This document shows positions 35,445 through 44,106 of a stretch of 64,000 nt of DNA, piece after piece. Made by a program: the position numbers and the translations under genes. The stretch's first letter is position 1. Each line of letters opens with the position of its first letter. Origin of the DNA: Streptomyces sp. S.PB5 (GTDB taxonomy: Bacteria > Actinomycetota > Actinomycetes > Streptomycetales > Streptomycetaceae); assembly GCF_030403745.1 (NCBI RefSeq), contig NZ_JAQMWP010000020.1, positions 1 through 64,000 of the forward strand. The letters are read 5' to 3'. The notes beneath the pieces were generated by a model. That model saw only the letters and a list, made by a program, of their open reading frames with translations. It did no database searches and was not told the origin of the DNA.

Positions 35445-35707
35445 GCCTGCCGAGCGGATCCTGCGTTCAGCTCCGCCTCGACGACACCGGCCATCGCCCG
35501 CAGCACCTCGAGCGTCCGCCGGGCCTCTTCCTCGTCGACCTGACTGATGGCGAACCCGACATGCACGATGACGTACGACCCGACCTCCGCCTCAGGAGTG
35601 CAACTCAGGCACACCTCACGCCGCACACCTCCGAAGTCGACCGTCGCCATCCGCAGTCCGGCGTCGTCGTGCATCTCCACGACCCGCCCCGGAATCCCCA
35701 GGCACAT
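35435..35707 (-). CDS. hypC: Hydrogenase assembly chaperone HypC
   Basis: This 90-residue chaperone starts MCLGIPGRVVEM; the Cys after the initiator Met is the functional residue that binds iron with HypD and later the large-subunit precursor. The rest (YVIVHVGFAISQVDEEEA) is typical. It is the last gene of the protease-hypF-hypC operon, starting 5 bp after the hypF stop with its GAGGTGAGG site overlapping that stop. Confidence 0.95.
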   Translation of the reverse strand: MCLGIPGRVVEMHDDAGLRMATVDFGGVRREVCLSCTPEAEVGSYVIVHVGFAISQVDEEEARRTLEVLRAMAGVVEAELNAGSARQAQG

Positions 35708-35712
35708 CCGCC

Positions 35713-38004
35713 TCACCTCTCCCCGGCCAGCCGCGCCGCCGCGACCGCCGCCTGCCCGTAGCTGATGCCGCCGTCCCCGACCGGTACCTGACCGCCGACC
35801 AGCACCCGCAGTCCCTGCGCGTGCAGCCGGCGCTTCACCTCGGTCAGCAGCCGCCGGTTCACGAAGCAGCCGCCGCCCAGGCACACCGTGCGCGGCGCGC
35901 CCTCGGCCACGGCCCGTGCGACGAGCTCCGCGGTCACGTTCGCGAGCGTGAGATGGAAGGCCGCCGCGAGCCCGGCGGCGGGCTCCCCGTCGAGCCGCCG
36001 TTCCAGTAGTGCCGCCAGCGTCGGCGCCGGGTCGTACACCCACAGGCCCTGCGCCCGTACGACACGGTGGGCGAGAGGCACCGCGTGCTCGTCGCCCGCC
36101 AGCGCTTCGAGCAGGACGGCAGCCTCACCCTCGTAACTGGCCCGGTCGCACAGGCCGAGGAGGGCGGCCACCGTGTCGAAGAGCCGTCCGGCGCTGGATG
36201 CCCGGGGACAGTTGACGTTCCGGGCGATCATGGCGCTCACGGTGGCGCGTTCGGCCGGGTCGAGCCGGTCGGTGAAGGGCCGGGTGAGCCAGGGGTAGGG
36301 GCGCGGGAAGCCGAGTGTCTCGCCGCCGAGCAGATGACCGAGGGCGGTGCGGGACGGATGGCGTACCGCTGCGTCGCCGCCGGGCAGGGGCGCGGTCGCG
36401 AACCTGCCCACGCGCCGGTAGCCGGACAGGTCGGCGACGAGGATCTCGCCGCCCCACAACGTCCCGTCGTCGCCCAGGCCCAGTCCGTCGTAGGCGACGC
36501 CGAGGAAACGGCCGCGCACACCGTGCTCGGCGGCGCAGGCGGCCACGTGCGCGTGGTGGTGCTGCACCGGGATCCGGCGCAGCGGCTGCGCCTGGGCCCA
36601 CTGCGTGGAGAGATATCCGGGATGCAGGTCGTGGGCGAGGACCGCGGGTTCGATACCGGTGAGCCGCCTGAGGTGGTCGTACGACGCCACGAACGCGTCG
36701 TAGGCCGGAAGGTCGGACAGGTCTCCCGTGTGCGGCCCGAGGTGGGCCCGGCCGTCGGCGGCCAGGGTGACGGTGTGCTTCAGCTGGGCGCCGACCCCCG
36801 CGACCGGCTCCCGCACGCACAGGGGCAGCGGGGCCGGGGCCAGCCCGCGGGCCCGTCGGACGGTGACACGGGTACGGCCGGTGATCTGTACGACGGAGTC
36901 GTCGTACCGGGACCGGATCGGCCGGTTGTGGGTGAGGAACCCGTCGGCGACCGCGGCGAGGGCATGGGCCGCCTCGGTGTCGTCGACGGCGATGGGCTCG
37001 TCGCTGAGGTTGCCGCTGGTGACCACGAGCGGCCGGTCCAGCTCGTCGAGGAGGAGATGGTGCAGGCCGGTGGTGGGCAGGAACAGCCCGACCCGCGTCA
37101 GGCCGGGATGCACCTCGGGCGCGAGCGGAGCCGGCGTGCCGTGCCGTCGCAGCCGGGCGAGCAGCACCACGGGCCGCTCCGGGGCGGAAAGGACCTCGCG
37201 TTCGGTGGCGCCGACACGTGCCAGCCGGGCCGCGGCGTCGAGATCCCGGACCATGACGGCGAACGGTTTCACCGGACGCCGCTTGCGCCGCCGCAGCCGT
37301 GCCACGGCCGCGGGGTCGCGCGCGTCGCAGACCAGTTGATAGCCGCCGAGCCCCTTCAACGCGACGATCCCGCCCTCGTCGACGGTCTTGACCGCGGCCC
37401 GCAGCGCGTCCTCGCCCCGTAGCTCCTGCCACGCCAGCCGCGGCCCGCAGTCGGGACAGGCGACGGGTTCGGCGTGGAAGCGCCGGTCGCCGGGGTCGGC
37501 GTACTCGGCGGCGCAGCGCTCGCACAGCGGGAAGCGGCGCATGGTGGTGCGGATCCGGTCGTAGGGGAGGTCCTCGATGATCGTGGCGCGCGGCCCGCAG
37601 TCGGTGCAGTTGATGAAGGGGTAGCGGTACCGGCGATCCCGTGGGTCACGGAGCTCGTGCAGACAGGCGGCACAGATCGCGGCGTCGGGCGGGATCTCGC
37701 GCGGCCCCGTCCCCGTCGGGCCGGCGGCGCTGAGCCGGACCTCGAAACCGTGGCCGTACGCCGGCGGCCGCGCGTCGCCCGTCATACGGACCCGGCGCAC
37801 CCGGGCGAGGGCCGGCGCGTCGGTGTGCAGCCGGGTGGCGAACTCCTCGATCGCCCGGGGCGGTCCGGCGACCTCGCCCTCGACATGGCCGTTGACGTTG
37901 GCCACCCAGCCGTCCAGGCCGAGCGCCGATGCCGTGCGGTAGACGAACGGCCGGAAGCCGACGCCCTGCACGATGCCCTCCACATGGAAGCGGCGCGCGG
38001 TCAT
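35713..38004 (-). CDS. hypF: Carbamoyltransferase HypF
   Basis: This 763-residue enzyme transfers a carbamoyl group from carbamoyl phosphate to the HypE C-terminal Cys. Domains in order: acylphosphatase (1-90, EGIVQGVGFRPFVYR), paired zinc fingers (about 105-185, CAACLHEL, CTDCGPR, CERCAAEY, CPDCGPR), YrdC-like (about 200-380, DEGGIVALKGLGGYQL) and Kae1-like (about 390-763, with VQHHHAHVAACAAEHG). Length is normal. The start overlaps the protease gene. It links the operon to the carbamoyl-phosphate pool that arcC also uses. Confidence 0.96.
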   Translation of the reverse strand: MTARRFHVEGIVQGVGFRPFVYRTASALGLDGWVANVNGHVEGEVAGPPRAIEEFATRLHTDAPALARVRRVRMTGDARPPAYGHGFEVRLSAAGPTGTGPREIPPDAAICAACLHELRDPRDRRYRYPFINCTDCGPRATIIEDLPYDRIRTTMRRFPLCERCAAEYADPGDRRFHAEPVACPDCGPRLAWQELRGEDALRAAVKTVDEGGIVALKGLGGYQLVCDARDPAAVARLRRRKRRPVKPFAVMVRDLDAAARLARVGATEREVLSAPERPVVLLARLRRHGTPAPLAPEVHPGLTRVGLFLPTTGLHHLLLDELDRPLVVTSGNLSDEPIAVDDTEAAHALAAVADGFLTHNRPIRSRYDDSVVQITGRTRVTVRRARGLAPAPLPLCVREPVAGVGAQLKHTVTLAADGRAHLGPHTGDLSDLPAYDAFVASYDHLRRLTGIEPAVLAHDLHPGYLSTQWAQAQPLRRIPVQHHHAHVAACAAEHGVRGRFLGVAYDGLGLGDDGTLWGGEILVADLSGYRRVGRFATAPLPGGDAAVRHPSRTALGHLLGGETLGFPRPYPWLTRPFTDRLDPAERATVSAMIARNVNCPRASSAGRLFDTVAALLGLCDRASYEGEAAVLLEALAGDEHAVPLAHRVVRAQGLWVYDPAPTLAALLERRLDGEPAAGLAAAFHLTLANVTAELVARAVAEGAPRTVCLGGGCFVNRRLLTEVKRRLHAQGLRVLVGGQVPVGDGGISYGQAAVAAARLAGER

Positions 38005-38474
38005 GCCGGCCTCCCCGCGATCTCGGCCTCGACGGCCGCCACCAGGGGTGCCACGGCGTCCGCGACGGCGGGGGAGAGGCCGGTGCCGAGCGCGCTGTCG
38101 GCGCCCTCCACGGCGTAGACCACCAGGTGGTCCGGCAACAGGTCCAGCACCCGGGCCAGTTCGACGGCCTCGCCGAGACCCAGCCCGTGCGAGCTGGTGG
38201 CCGAGGACCGGCCGAGGAGCCCGGCGTCGAGTTCGAGACGGTGCACACGGCCGGGGGTGCCCGGGTGGGCGTGGGCCGCGTCCACCACCACGGCGAGCCG
38301 GGCACCCGCCCACAGGCCGATCAGCCGTCCCGGGTCGCCGTCGCAGGTGGCGAGCTCGGCCTCGGGAGGCAGCGGCCGCTCACGCAGCCGGTCCAGCACG
38401 GCCCAGCCCACGCCGTCGTCGCGCCGGAACTCGTTCCCGACGCCGATCACGGCGATACGACCGCGGCTCTTCAT
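38001..38474 (-). CDS. Hydrogenase maturation protease (HycI/HupD family)
   Basis: This 157-residue nickel-checking endopeptidase trims the large-subunit C-terminus after NiFe insertion. Visible are VIGVGNEFRRDDGVGWAVLD (about 9-28; the E and D are metal ligands), VVVDAAHA (about 62-69) and SSHGLGLGEA (His ligand). It is the first gene of the leftward protease-hypF-hypC operon, with a box pair upstream. Its likely substrate is the large subunit at 28196-29557, since no other hydrogenase is seen. Confidence 0.93.
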   Translation of the reverse strand: MKSRGRIAVIGVGNEFRRDDGVGWAVLDRLRERPLPPEAELATCDGDPGRLIGLWAGARLAVVVDAAHAHPGTPGRVHRLELDAGLLGRSSATSSHGLGLGEAVELARVLDLLPDHLVVYAVEGADSALGTGLSPAVADAVAPLVAAVEAEIAGRPA

Positions 38475-38511
38475 GACTCCTAAGGTGAGTCGCGGCCCCC
38501 GGTGGCACCCA

Positions 38512-38549
38512 GGGGCCGAAGGACCCCATCCACAGGGCCGACCGGTGCT
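38512..38549. promoter_or_regulatory. Paired DosR/OsdR-type box upstream of the maturation operon
   Basis: GGGGCCG-AA-GGACCCC (38512-38527) and AGGGCCG-AC-CGGTGCT (38534-38549). Centres are 22 bp apart, 45.5 and 67.5 bp before the start at 38474. The pair touches the stop codon of the upstream USP gene. Confidence 0.55.
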
Positions 38550-39366
38550 ACGCCGGTACGACCGCCACCGGGCACTGGGCGTGCCGCAGCAGCGCGAGCG
38601 CCGTGGCGCCCTGTCCGGTCACCACCAGATCGGCGTTGCCGGACGCATGGGCCAGCGCCTCGGCCGGGGCGAGCAGCCGGACGTCCTGAAGGACCTCGAC
38701 GTCGGGGTACTTGCCGAGCCAGGGCCGCAGCGCGTCGGACAGCGCCTGCACCTCGTCGTCCTCCCAGGTGGCGCGGTCCTCCTCGAGCACCGGGAAGGGG
38801 GAGCGGGCCGCCTGCGCGGGAAACGTCCAGCAGTGCACCGCGTGCAGGCGCACGCCGTGCAGCCGGGCCGCCTCGAACGCGAAGCCGATCGGACCGTCGG
38901 CCGGATCACGGGCATCGATCCCCAGCACCACGCCGTCGGCGCGCCCCGGCTGCCAGCGCCCTGCGAAGGTACCGGGCACCAGCACCACCGGGCGGGCGCA
39001 CCCGGCCGCCAGAGCCGCGGCGGTCGAACCCACGGCGACCCCGGCGTGACCGCCCTCGCCGCGCAGGCCGAGCACGAGCAGCTCCGCCTGCTCGGCCCAT
39101 GCCCGCAGAACGGCGGCGGAAGAGCCGCTCAGGGTGACGCCCCGGACGGCCAGCACCCGGTGGCGACCGGTGAGTTCGGAGACCGCACGGTCCGCCACCG
39201 TCTCCGGCCGGTACGGCCACTGGTCCGCCGGGTCCGGACGGCTCGACGGCGGGACATGGACCACCCGCAGGGGCAGTCCGCGCAGCAGTGCCTCGCGTGC
39301 GGCCCAGTCGGCCGCGGCACGACTGCGGGCCGACCGGTCGACGCCGGCGATGATCACTCGTTCCAT
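38548..39366 (-). CDS. Universal stress protein, tandem UspA with degenerate second domain
   Basis: This 272-residue protein has UspA domain 1 intact (MERVIIAGVDRSARSRAAAD; VLGLRGEGGHAGVAVGSTA). Domain 2 is shortened at the nucleotide loop: only VVTGQGATALALLRHA remains before CPVAVVPA, so the G-x2-G-x9-G element is lost. It probably binds one ATP per chain at most. It shares a promoter region with the divergent USP at 39530. Confidence 0.87.
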   Translation of the reverse strand: MERVIIAGVDRSARSRAAADWAAREALLRGLPLRVVHVPPSSRPDPADQWPYRPETVADRAVSELTGRHRVLAVRGVTLSGSSAAVLRAWAEQAELLVLGLRGEGGHAGVAVGSTAAALAAGCARPVVLVPGTFAGRWQPGRADGVVLGIDARDPADGPIGFAFEAARLHGVRLHAVHCWTFPAQAARSPFPVLEEDRATWEDDEVQALSDALRPWLGKYPDVEVLQDVRLLAPAEALAHASGNADLVVTGQGATALALLRHAQCPVAVVPA

Positions 39367-39426
39367 GACGCACTGCCTTCCGTACGTGGAACCCCCACCC
39401 TGGCCGGTTGCCCCGTGGGACGCGCA

Positions 39427-39463
39427 GGGGCCGAACGGCCCCGGCCCGAGACCTGGCGGCCCA
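39427..39463. promoter_or_regulatory. Shared box pair between two divergent USP genes
   Basis: GGGGCCG-AA-CGGCCCC (39427-39442, perfect) and GAGACCT-GG-CGGCCCA (39448-39463), with centres 21 bp apart. They lie 68.5/89.5 bp from the leftward start (39366) and 74.5/95.5 bp from the rightward start (39530), so one pair can serve both genes. Confidence 0.65.
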
Positions 39464-39529
39464 TACCGGCAGGCAGCGCCCGGCGGGACGCTGGTCCCAG
39501 GAGCAGACCGACCGTGGGAGGTGCGCACC

Positions 39530-40429
39530 ATGCTTCACCCCGTCATCGCCGGAGTCGACGGATCGGACGAGAGCCTCGCCGCCGCCGAGTGGGCCGCCCG
39601 CGAGGCGGTCCGCCGTGAGCGGCCCCTGCATCTGGTGCACGTCTGGAACTGGCATCCTCGCCAGGACGGCGAGTCGGCCGGCGCCGCCCAGCGGCACCTG
39701 GCCCGGCGTGCTCTGCGGCAGGCCGAGGACCGCATCCGCCGCGCCTGCCCGAACGTCGTCGTCGACGACGAGCAGGTCGAAGGCCCCGCGACCGCGGCCC
39801 TGCTGAGGATGGCGGACCGGGCCGATGTACTGGTCCTGGGCTCGCGCGGCCTCAGCGGCTTCACCGGGTTCCTGGTCGGGTCGGTCGCCCTGGGCGTGGT
39901 GGCGCGTGCGGAACGCCCGGTCGTCCTGGTCCGGGCGGGTGAGAAGGCCGCCGACGAACATCTGCCGGCCGACGACGGCAGCGAGTCCACCCGCACCGGC
40001 TACCGCGACGTGGTGCTCGGCCTCGACCTGGGCGACCCCTGCGACGAGGTGATCGAGTTCGCCTTCGAGGCGGCCCGCACGCGCCGCGCCCGCCTCAGGG
40101 CCGTCCACGCCTGGCAGTCACCGTCCCCGCTCACCCTCGGCCCCGGCGAGATCGGACTCGTCGAGGAACCGCAGCGCGCGCAGGAGTGGCTGGGCTTCAT
40201 GACCGCCGTCCTGCAGGTGTGGCGCGACAAGTACCCCGGCGTCGAGGTCGTCGAGACGGTGACCGAGGGCCGCCCGCAGTCCGTGCTGGTCCGCGCGGCC
40301 TCCGGCGCCGGCCTCCTCGTCGTCGGGCGCCGTATGACCGACCGGCCCGCCGGTCCGCGCACCGGCCCCGTCGCCCACGCCGCCATCCATCACGTCGGCT
40401 GCCCCGTGGCCGTCGTCCCCCATACATGA
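39530..40429 (+). CDS. Universal stress protein, tandem UspA domains
   Basis: This 299-residue protein has domain 1 with VLGSRGLSGFTGFLVGSVAL and domain 2 with VVGRRMTDRPAGPRTGPVAHAA ending CPVAVVPHT. The start MLHPVIAGVDGSDESLAAAEW follows GGGAGG. It is cotranscribed with ppdK, which begins within 15 bp of its stop, suggesting coordinated stress and energy control. Confidence 0.92.
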   Translation: MLHPVIAGVDGSDESLAAAEWAAREAVRRERPLHLVHVWNWHPRQDGESAGAAQRHLARRALRQAEDRIRRACPNVVVDDEQVEGPATAALLRMADRADVLVLGSRGLSGFTGFLVGSVALGVVARAERPVVLVRAGEKAADEHLPADDGSESTRTGYRDVVLGLDLGDPCDEVIEFAFEAARTRRARLRAVHAWQSPSPLTLGPGEIGLVEEPQRAQEWLGFMTAVLQVWRDKYPGVEVVETVTEGRPQSVLVRAASGAGLLVVGRRMTDRPAGPRTGPVAHAAIHHVGCPVAVVPHT

Positions 40430-40443
40430 GAGGCCGAGCCCTG

Positions 40444-43113
40444 ATGAGCACGCCGGTCAAGTACGTGTACACGTTCGCCGAGGGCAGCCGGGACATGGCC
40501 GCCCTCCTCGGCGGAAAGGGGGCGGGCCTGGCCGAGATGACCAGGCTCGGCCTGCCCGTCCCGCCGGGATTCACCGTCACCACCGAGGCCTGCAAGGTGT
40601 ATCTGGCCACGGGCGAGGAACCTCCCGAGCTCGGCGTCGAGGCGGCCCGCGCCCTCGCCGGACTGGAGAGCGCCATGGGCCGCACCCTCGGCGCCCCCGA
40701 CGACCCGCTGCTGGTGTCCGTGCGCTCGGGCGCCCGTTTCTCCATGCCCGGCATGATGGAGACCATCCTCGACATCGGCCTCAACGACCGGTCCGTCACC
40801 GGGCTGGCGAAGGCCTCCGGGCAGGAGCGCTTCGCCTGGGACTCCTACCGGCGGCTCATCCAGATGTTCGGCCGGACCGTGATGGGCGTCGACGCGGACC
40901 TGTTCGAGCAGGCCATCGCCGCCCGGCACACGAACGACCAGGACCTCGACGTCGGCGATCTCGCCGGGCTCACCGAGGAGTTCAAGACCATCATCCGCAA
41001 GGAGACCGGCGAGGACTTCCCCCAGGACCCCGCCGAACAGCTCTCCCGGGCCATCCGTGCGGTCTTCGACTCCTGGAACACCGAACGCGCCCGCGTCTAC
41101 CGGCGGCGCGAACACATCCCCGAGGACCTCGGCACCGCCGTCAACGTCCAGGCGATGGTCTTCGGCAACCTCGGCGACGACTCCGGCACCGGGGTCGCCT
41201 TCACCCGCGACCCCGCCACCGGCGAACGCGGCAGGTACGGCGACTACCTCCCCGACGCGCAGGGCGAGGACGTGGTCGCGGGCGTGCGCGACGCGCTCCC
41301 GCTGAGCGAACTCAGGACCCTGGACCCGCGCGCGTACGTCGAACTCGGCGACCACCTGCACACCCTGGAGGCCCACTACCGCGACCTGTGCGACGTCGAG
41401 TTCACCGTCGAACGCGGACGGCTGTGGATCCTGCAGACCCGCGTCGGCAAGCGCACCGCCGAGGCCGCCTTCCGCATCGCCCACGACCTGCGCGGCGACG
41501 GCACCATCAGCGCCGACGAGGCCCTGGTCCGCGTCGACGGGACCGAGCTGACCCGCCTGATGTTCCCCCGTTTCGAGGCGGCCTCCTCCGACATCCCCCT
41601 CGCCCACGGCGTGCCCGCATCCCCGGGCGCGGCGGTCGGCGCGGTGGTCTTCGACTCCGCCGAGGCCGTGCGACGGGCCGCCGCGGGCGAGAAGACGGTC
41701 CTGGTCCGCCGGGAGACCACCCCCGACGACCTCCCCGGCATGATCGCCGCTGAGGCGGTCCTCACCAGCCGGGGCGGCAAGACCAGCCACGCGGCCGTCG
41801 TGGCCCGCGGCATGGGCAAGGTGTGCGTGTGCGGCGCCGAGACCCTCACCGTCGACCCGGTCGCCCGCCGCTTCACCACCGAGTCCGGCGTCGTCGTGGA
41901 AGAGGGCGAGACCGTCTCCGTCGACGGCACCGCAGGCACCGTGCACCTGGGCGCCCTTCCGCTCACCGCGTCCGACGTCGGCCGCGCACTGGAGACCGCG
42001 ACGGCCACCGGCCCGGTCACCGAGGCGGTCCTCGGGGTCCTCGCCCACGCCGACTCCGTACGCCGCCTCGAGGTCCGGGCGAACGCCGACACACCCGAGG
42101 ACGCCGCACGCGCGCGTGCCCTCGGCGCGCAGGGCATCGGCCTGTGCCGAACCGAGCACATGTTCCTCGGCGAACGCCGCGCCCTGGTCGAGGCGATGAT
42201 CCTGGCCCGCGACGACACCGCACGCGAACAGGCGCTGGCCGCCCTGCTGCCGCTGCAGCGCGAGGACTTCACCGGAATCCTGAAGGCGATGGACGGCCTT
42301 CCCGTGACGATCCGTCTCCTCGACCCGCCGCTGCACGAGTTCCTCCCCGACCGCACGGAACTCGCTGTCCGTCTGGCCTCCGCGGTGCACCCGGACCCGC
42401 ACGACCGTTCGCTCCTCGCGGCCGTCGAGCGCATGCACGAGCAGAACCCGATGCTCGGCCTGCGCGGCGTCCGACTCGGCCTCGCCGTGCCGGGCCTGAT
42501 GGCCATGCAGGTGCGGGCGGTGGCCGAAGCCGTGACGGCACGTCTGCGTGACGGCGGCAGCCCGCGCGCCGAGATCATGATCCCGCTGGTCGGCACGGCC
42601 GAGGAACTGCGTCTGGCCCGGGCGGAGACCGAGCGGGTCCTCACCGAGGTCGCGACCGAGACCGGCACACGGCTCGACCTGCCCATCGGCACGATGATCG
42701 AACTGCCGCGCGCCGCCCTCACCGCCGGCCGGATCGCCGAGGCCGCCGACTTCTTCTCCTTCGGCACCAACGACCTCACCCAGACCACCTGGGGCCTGTC
42801 CCGCGACGACGCCGAAGCGTCCTTCTTCCCGCTCTACCTGGAGAAGGGTGTCTTCGAGACATCGCCGTTCGAGACGATCGACCAGGAGGGCGTCGGCCGG
42901 CTCGTCGAGCTCGCCGTGACGGCCGGCCGCACCGTCAACCCCGGCCTGGAGACCGGAGTCTGCGGTGAACACGGCGGCGACCCGGCATCGATCCACTTCT
43001 TCCACCGGGCAGGCCTGGACTACGTCTCCTGCTCACCGTTCCGGATCCCGGCGGCCCGCCTGGAGGCGGGACGGGCGGCCCTGACGGACACGGAGGTCAG
43101 CGACTCCCGGTGA
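40444..43113 (+). CDS. ppdK: Pyruvate, phosphate dikinase
   Basis: This 889-residue enzyme interconverts pyruvate + ATP + Pi and PEP + AMP + PPi. The ATP-grasp domain comes first (GGKGAGLAEMTRLGLPVPPG, about 23-42; SVRSGARFSMPGMMETIL). The phosphohistidine domain follows (SRGGKTSHAAVVARGMG, about 443-459) and a C-terminal PEP/pyruvate barrel (LPIGTMIELPRAAL; SFGTNDLTQTTWGLSRDD). Length is standard. ATG 40444 is used; ATG 40426, overlapping the USP stop, is an in-frame alternative. It could make ATP from PPi and AMP during energy shortage. Confidence 0.95.
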   Translation: MSTPVKYVYTFAEGSRDMAALLGGKGAGLAEMTRLGLPVPPGFTVTTEACKVYLATGEEPPELGVEAARALAGLESAMGRTLGAPDDPLLVSVRSGARFSMPGMMETILDIGLNDRSVTGLAKASGQERFAWDSYRRLIQMFGRTVMGVDADLFEQAIAARHTNDQDLDVGDLAGLTEEFKTIIRKETGEDFPQDPAEQLSRAIRAVFDSWNTERARVYRRREHIPEDLGTAVNVQAMVFGNLGDDSGTGVAFTRDPATGERGRYGDYLPDAQGEDVVAGVRDALPLSELRTLDPRAYVELGDHLHTLEAHYRDLCDVEFTVERGRLWILQTRVGKRTAEAAFRIAHDLRGDGTISADEALVRVDGTELTRLMFPRFEAASSDIPLAHGVPASPGAAVGAVVFDSAEAVRRAAAGEKTVLVRRETTPDDLPGMIAAEAVLTSRGGKTSHAAVVARGMGKVCVCGAETLTVDPVARRFTTESGVVVEEGETVSVDGTAGTVHLGALPLTASDVGRALETATATGPVTEAVLGVLAHADSVRRLEVRANADTPEDAARARALGAQGIGLCRTEHMFLGERRALVEAMILARDDTAREQALAALLPLQREDFTGILKAMDGLPVTIRLLDPPLHEFLPDRTELAVRLASAVHPDPHDRSLLAAVERMHEQNPMLGLRGVRLGLAVPGLMAMQVRAVAEAVTARLRDGGSPRAEIMIPLVGTAEELRLARAETERVLTEVATETGTRLDLPIGTMIELPRAALTAGRIAEAADFFSFGTNDLTQTTWGLSRDDAEASFFPLYLEKGVFETSPFETIDQEGVGRLVELAVTAGRTVNPGLETGVCGEHGGDPASIHFFHRAGLDYVSCSPFRIPAARLEAGRAALTDTEVSDSR

Positions 43114-43119
43114 CGGCGC

Positions 43120-43147
43120 GGGGGTGCGCCCGACCGGGCGTACCCCC
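43120..43147. terminator. Hairpin between ppdK and the convergent phosphatase gene
   Basis: A 12-bp stem with one mismatch (43120-43131 with 43136-43147) and a 4-nt loop lies just after the ppdK stop and touches the last bases of the convergent gene. Confidence 0.6.
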
Positions 43148-43579
43148 CTACGCGTCCGCGGGCTTGACGGGCGGCAGCAGGTCCGCGGCGAGGCGTTCGA
43201 CCCGGGACCTGATGTCGTCGCGGATGACCCGCACCTCGTCCACGTCCTTGTCCGCCACGTCCTCCACCGGCCAGTCCTCGTGCCGCTGACCGGGAAGCGG
43301 GCCGACCGCGTCCGCCCCGCTGGTGGTCACCACCACGGAACTGCCCCGGACGTCGGAGTCGGTCAGCCGGCGCGGGGTCCGCGCGGCGAGGCCGATGCCG
43401 ATCTCGGCCATGGCCTGGACGACCACGGGGTTCACCTGCTCGCCCGGCGTCGGACCGCCGGAGCGTACCGTCGCCCGCCCGTCGGCCAGGTCCTCGAACA
43501 GGGCCGCCGCGATCTGCGACCGCCCGGCGTTGCGCGCACATACGAAGAGCACGCTGGGCAGGGACTCCTGGTCGGACAT
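43148..43579 (-). CDS. Low-molecular-weight phosphatase/ArsC-like protein
   Basis: This 143-residue protein has the P-loop VLFVCARNAGRSQIAAAL near the N-terminus (C-x5-R), as in LMW tyrosine phosphatases and thioredoxin-type arsenate reductases. The 'NAGRSQ' form and GEQVNPVVVQAMAEIGI favour the arsenate-reductase-like branch. The later Asp-Pro motif is not clear (EDWPVEDVADKD). ATG 43579 (MSDQESLPS) was chosen over a longer frame. No arsenic efflux gene is next to it. It could use protein or arsenate substrates. Confidence 0.8.
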   Translation of the reverse strand: MSDQESLPSVLFVCARNAGRSQIAAALFEDLADGRATVRSGGPTPGEQVNPVVVQAMAEIGIGLAARTPRRLTDSDVRGSSVVVTTSGADAVGPLPGQRHEDWPVEDVADKDVDEVRVIRDDIRSRVERLAADLLPPVKPADA

Positions 43580-43676
43580 CGGCCGGCTCCCGTTCTGTCG
43601 TCGCGCTTCCGGCATCCTTCGCGGACGCGGCCTCGTCCTGCACGCTACCGGTGGTCGGTGTCGTACTGGGATGCCG

Positions 43677-43696
43677 AATTGCAAAAGTTCGCAATT
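43677..43696. promoter_or_regulatory. AT-rich inverted repeat upstream of the SulP remnant
   Basis: AATTGC and GCAATT arms (43677-43682, 43691-43696) are separated by 8 bp. The AT richness stands out sharply in this GC-rich DNA. It may be the operator of the former SulP gene, possibly for the ArsR-type protein encoded at 45191-45541. Confidence 0.45.
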
Positions 43697-43793
43697 GGTT
43701 AGATGCTCTATCCGCTGTGCCCGCAGGTAGCCGCGGGCACAGCCTTACGCGTCTGCCACCGGGGCGGGGCCCCCGGAGGGAAGGGGGGCCGCC

Positions 43794-44087
43794 ATGTCCG
43801 TTCCGCTGCACCCGGTACGGGACCTGGCCCAGACACGGCGCGACCCGCGCCGGGACCTGCTGGCCGGCCTGACCGTCGCCGTCGTGGCACTGCCGCTCGC
43901 ACTGGGCTTCGGCGTCTCCTCCGGACTCGGGGCGGAGGCAGGGCCGGCGACCGCGGTCGTGGCGGAGTACGCGACCACACCCGACGCGATCCGCGGCGCC
44001 AGGCACCACCTGGAGCGTGCCGGAGTCCTGTCCGCTCTCCCCGGTTCCGAGACCCGGGCTTCTTCCCATGAGGACTCCGTCCGATGA
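43794..44087 (+). pseudogene. SulP transporter collapsed by internal deletion
   Basis: The 97-codon frame begins exactly like a SulP transporter (RRDLLAGLTVAVVALPLALG; GVSSGLGAEAG) but after about 55 residues jumps to a sequence resembling the end of a STAS domain (EYATTPDAIRGARHHLERAG). All but the first membrane segment and most of the STAS domain are missing, while the frame stays open. A clean in-frame internal deletion of some 400-500 codons is the best explanation. It keeps an upstream AT-rich dyad and a GGAGGG-like site. Confidence 0.65.
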
Positions 44088-44106
44088 GAACCCTCGAGGC
44101 AAGCGG

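Noticed and set aside
40390..43005. Long minus-strand frame opposite ppdK
   Set aside because: The plus-strand frame is an intact PPDK; the antisense frame is compositionally odd and has no family features.
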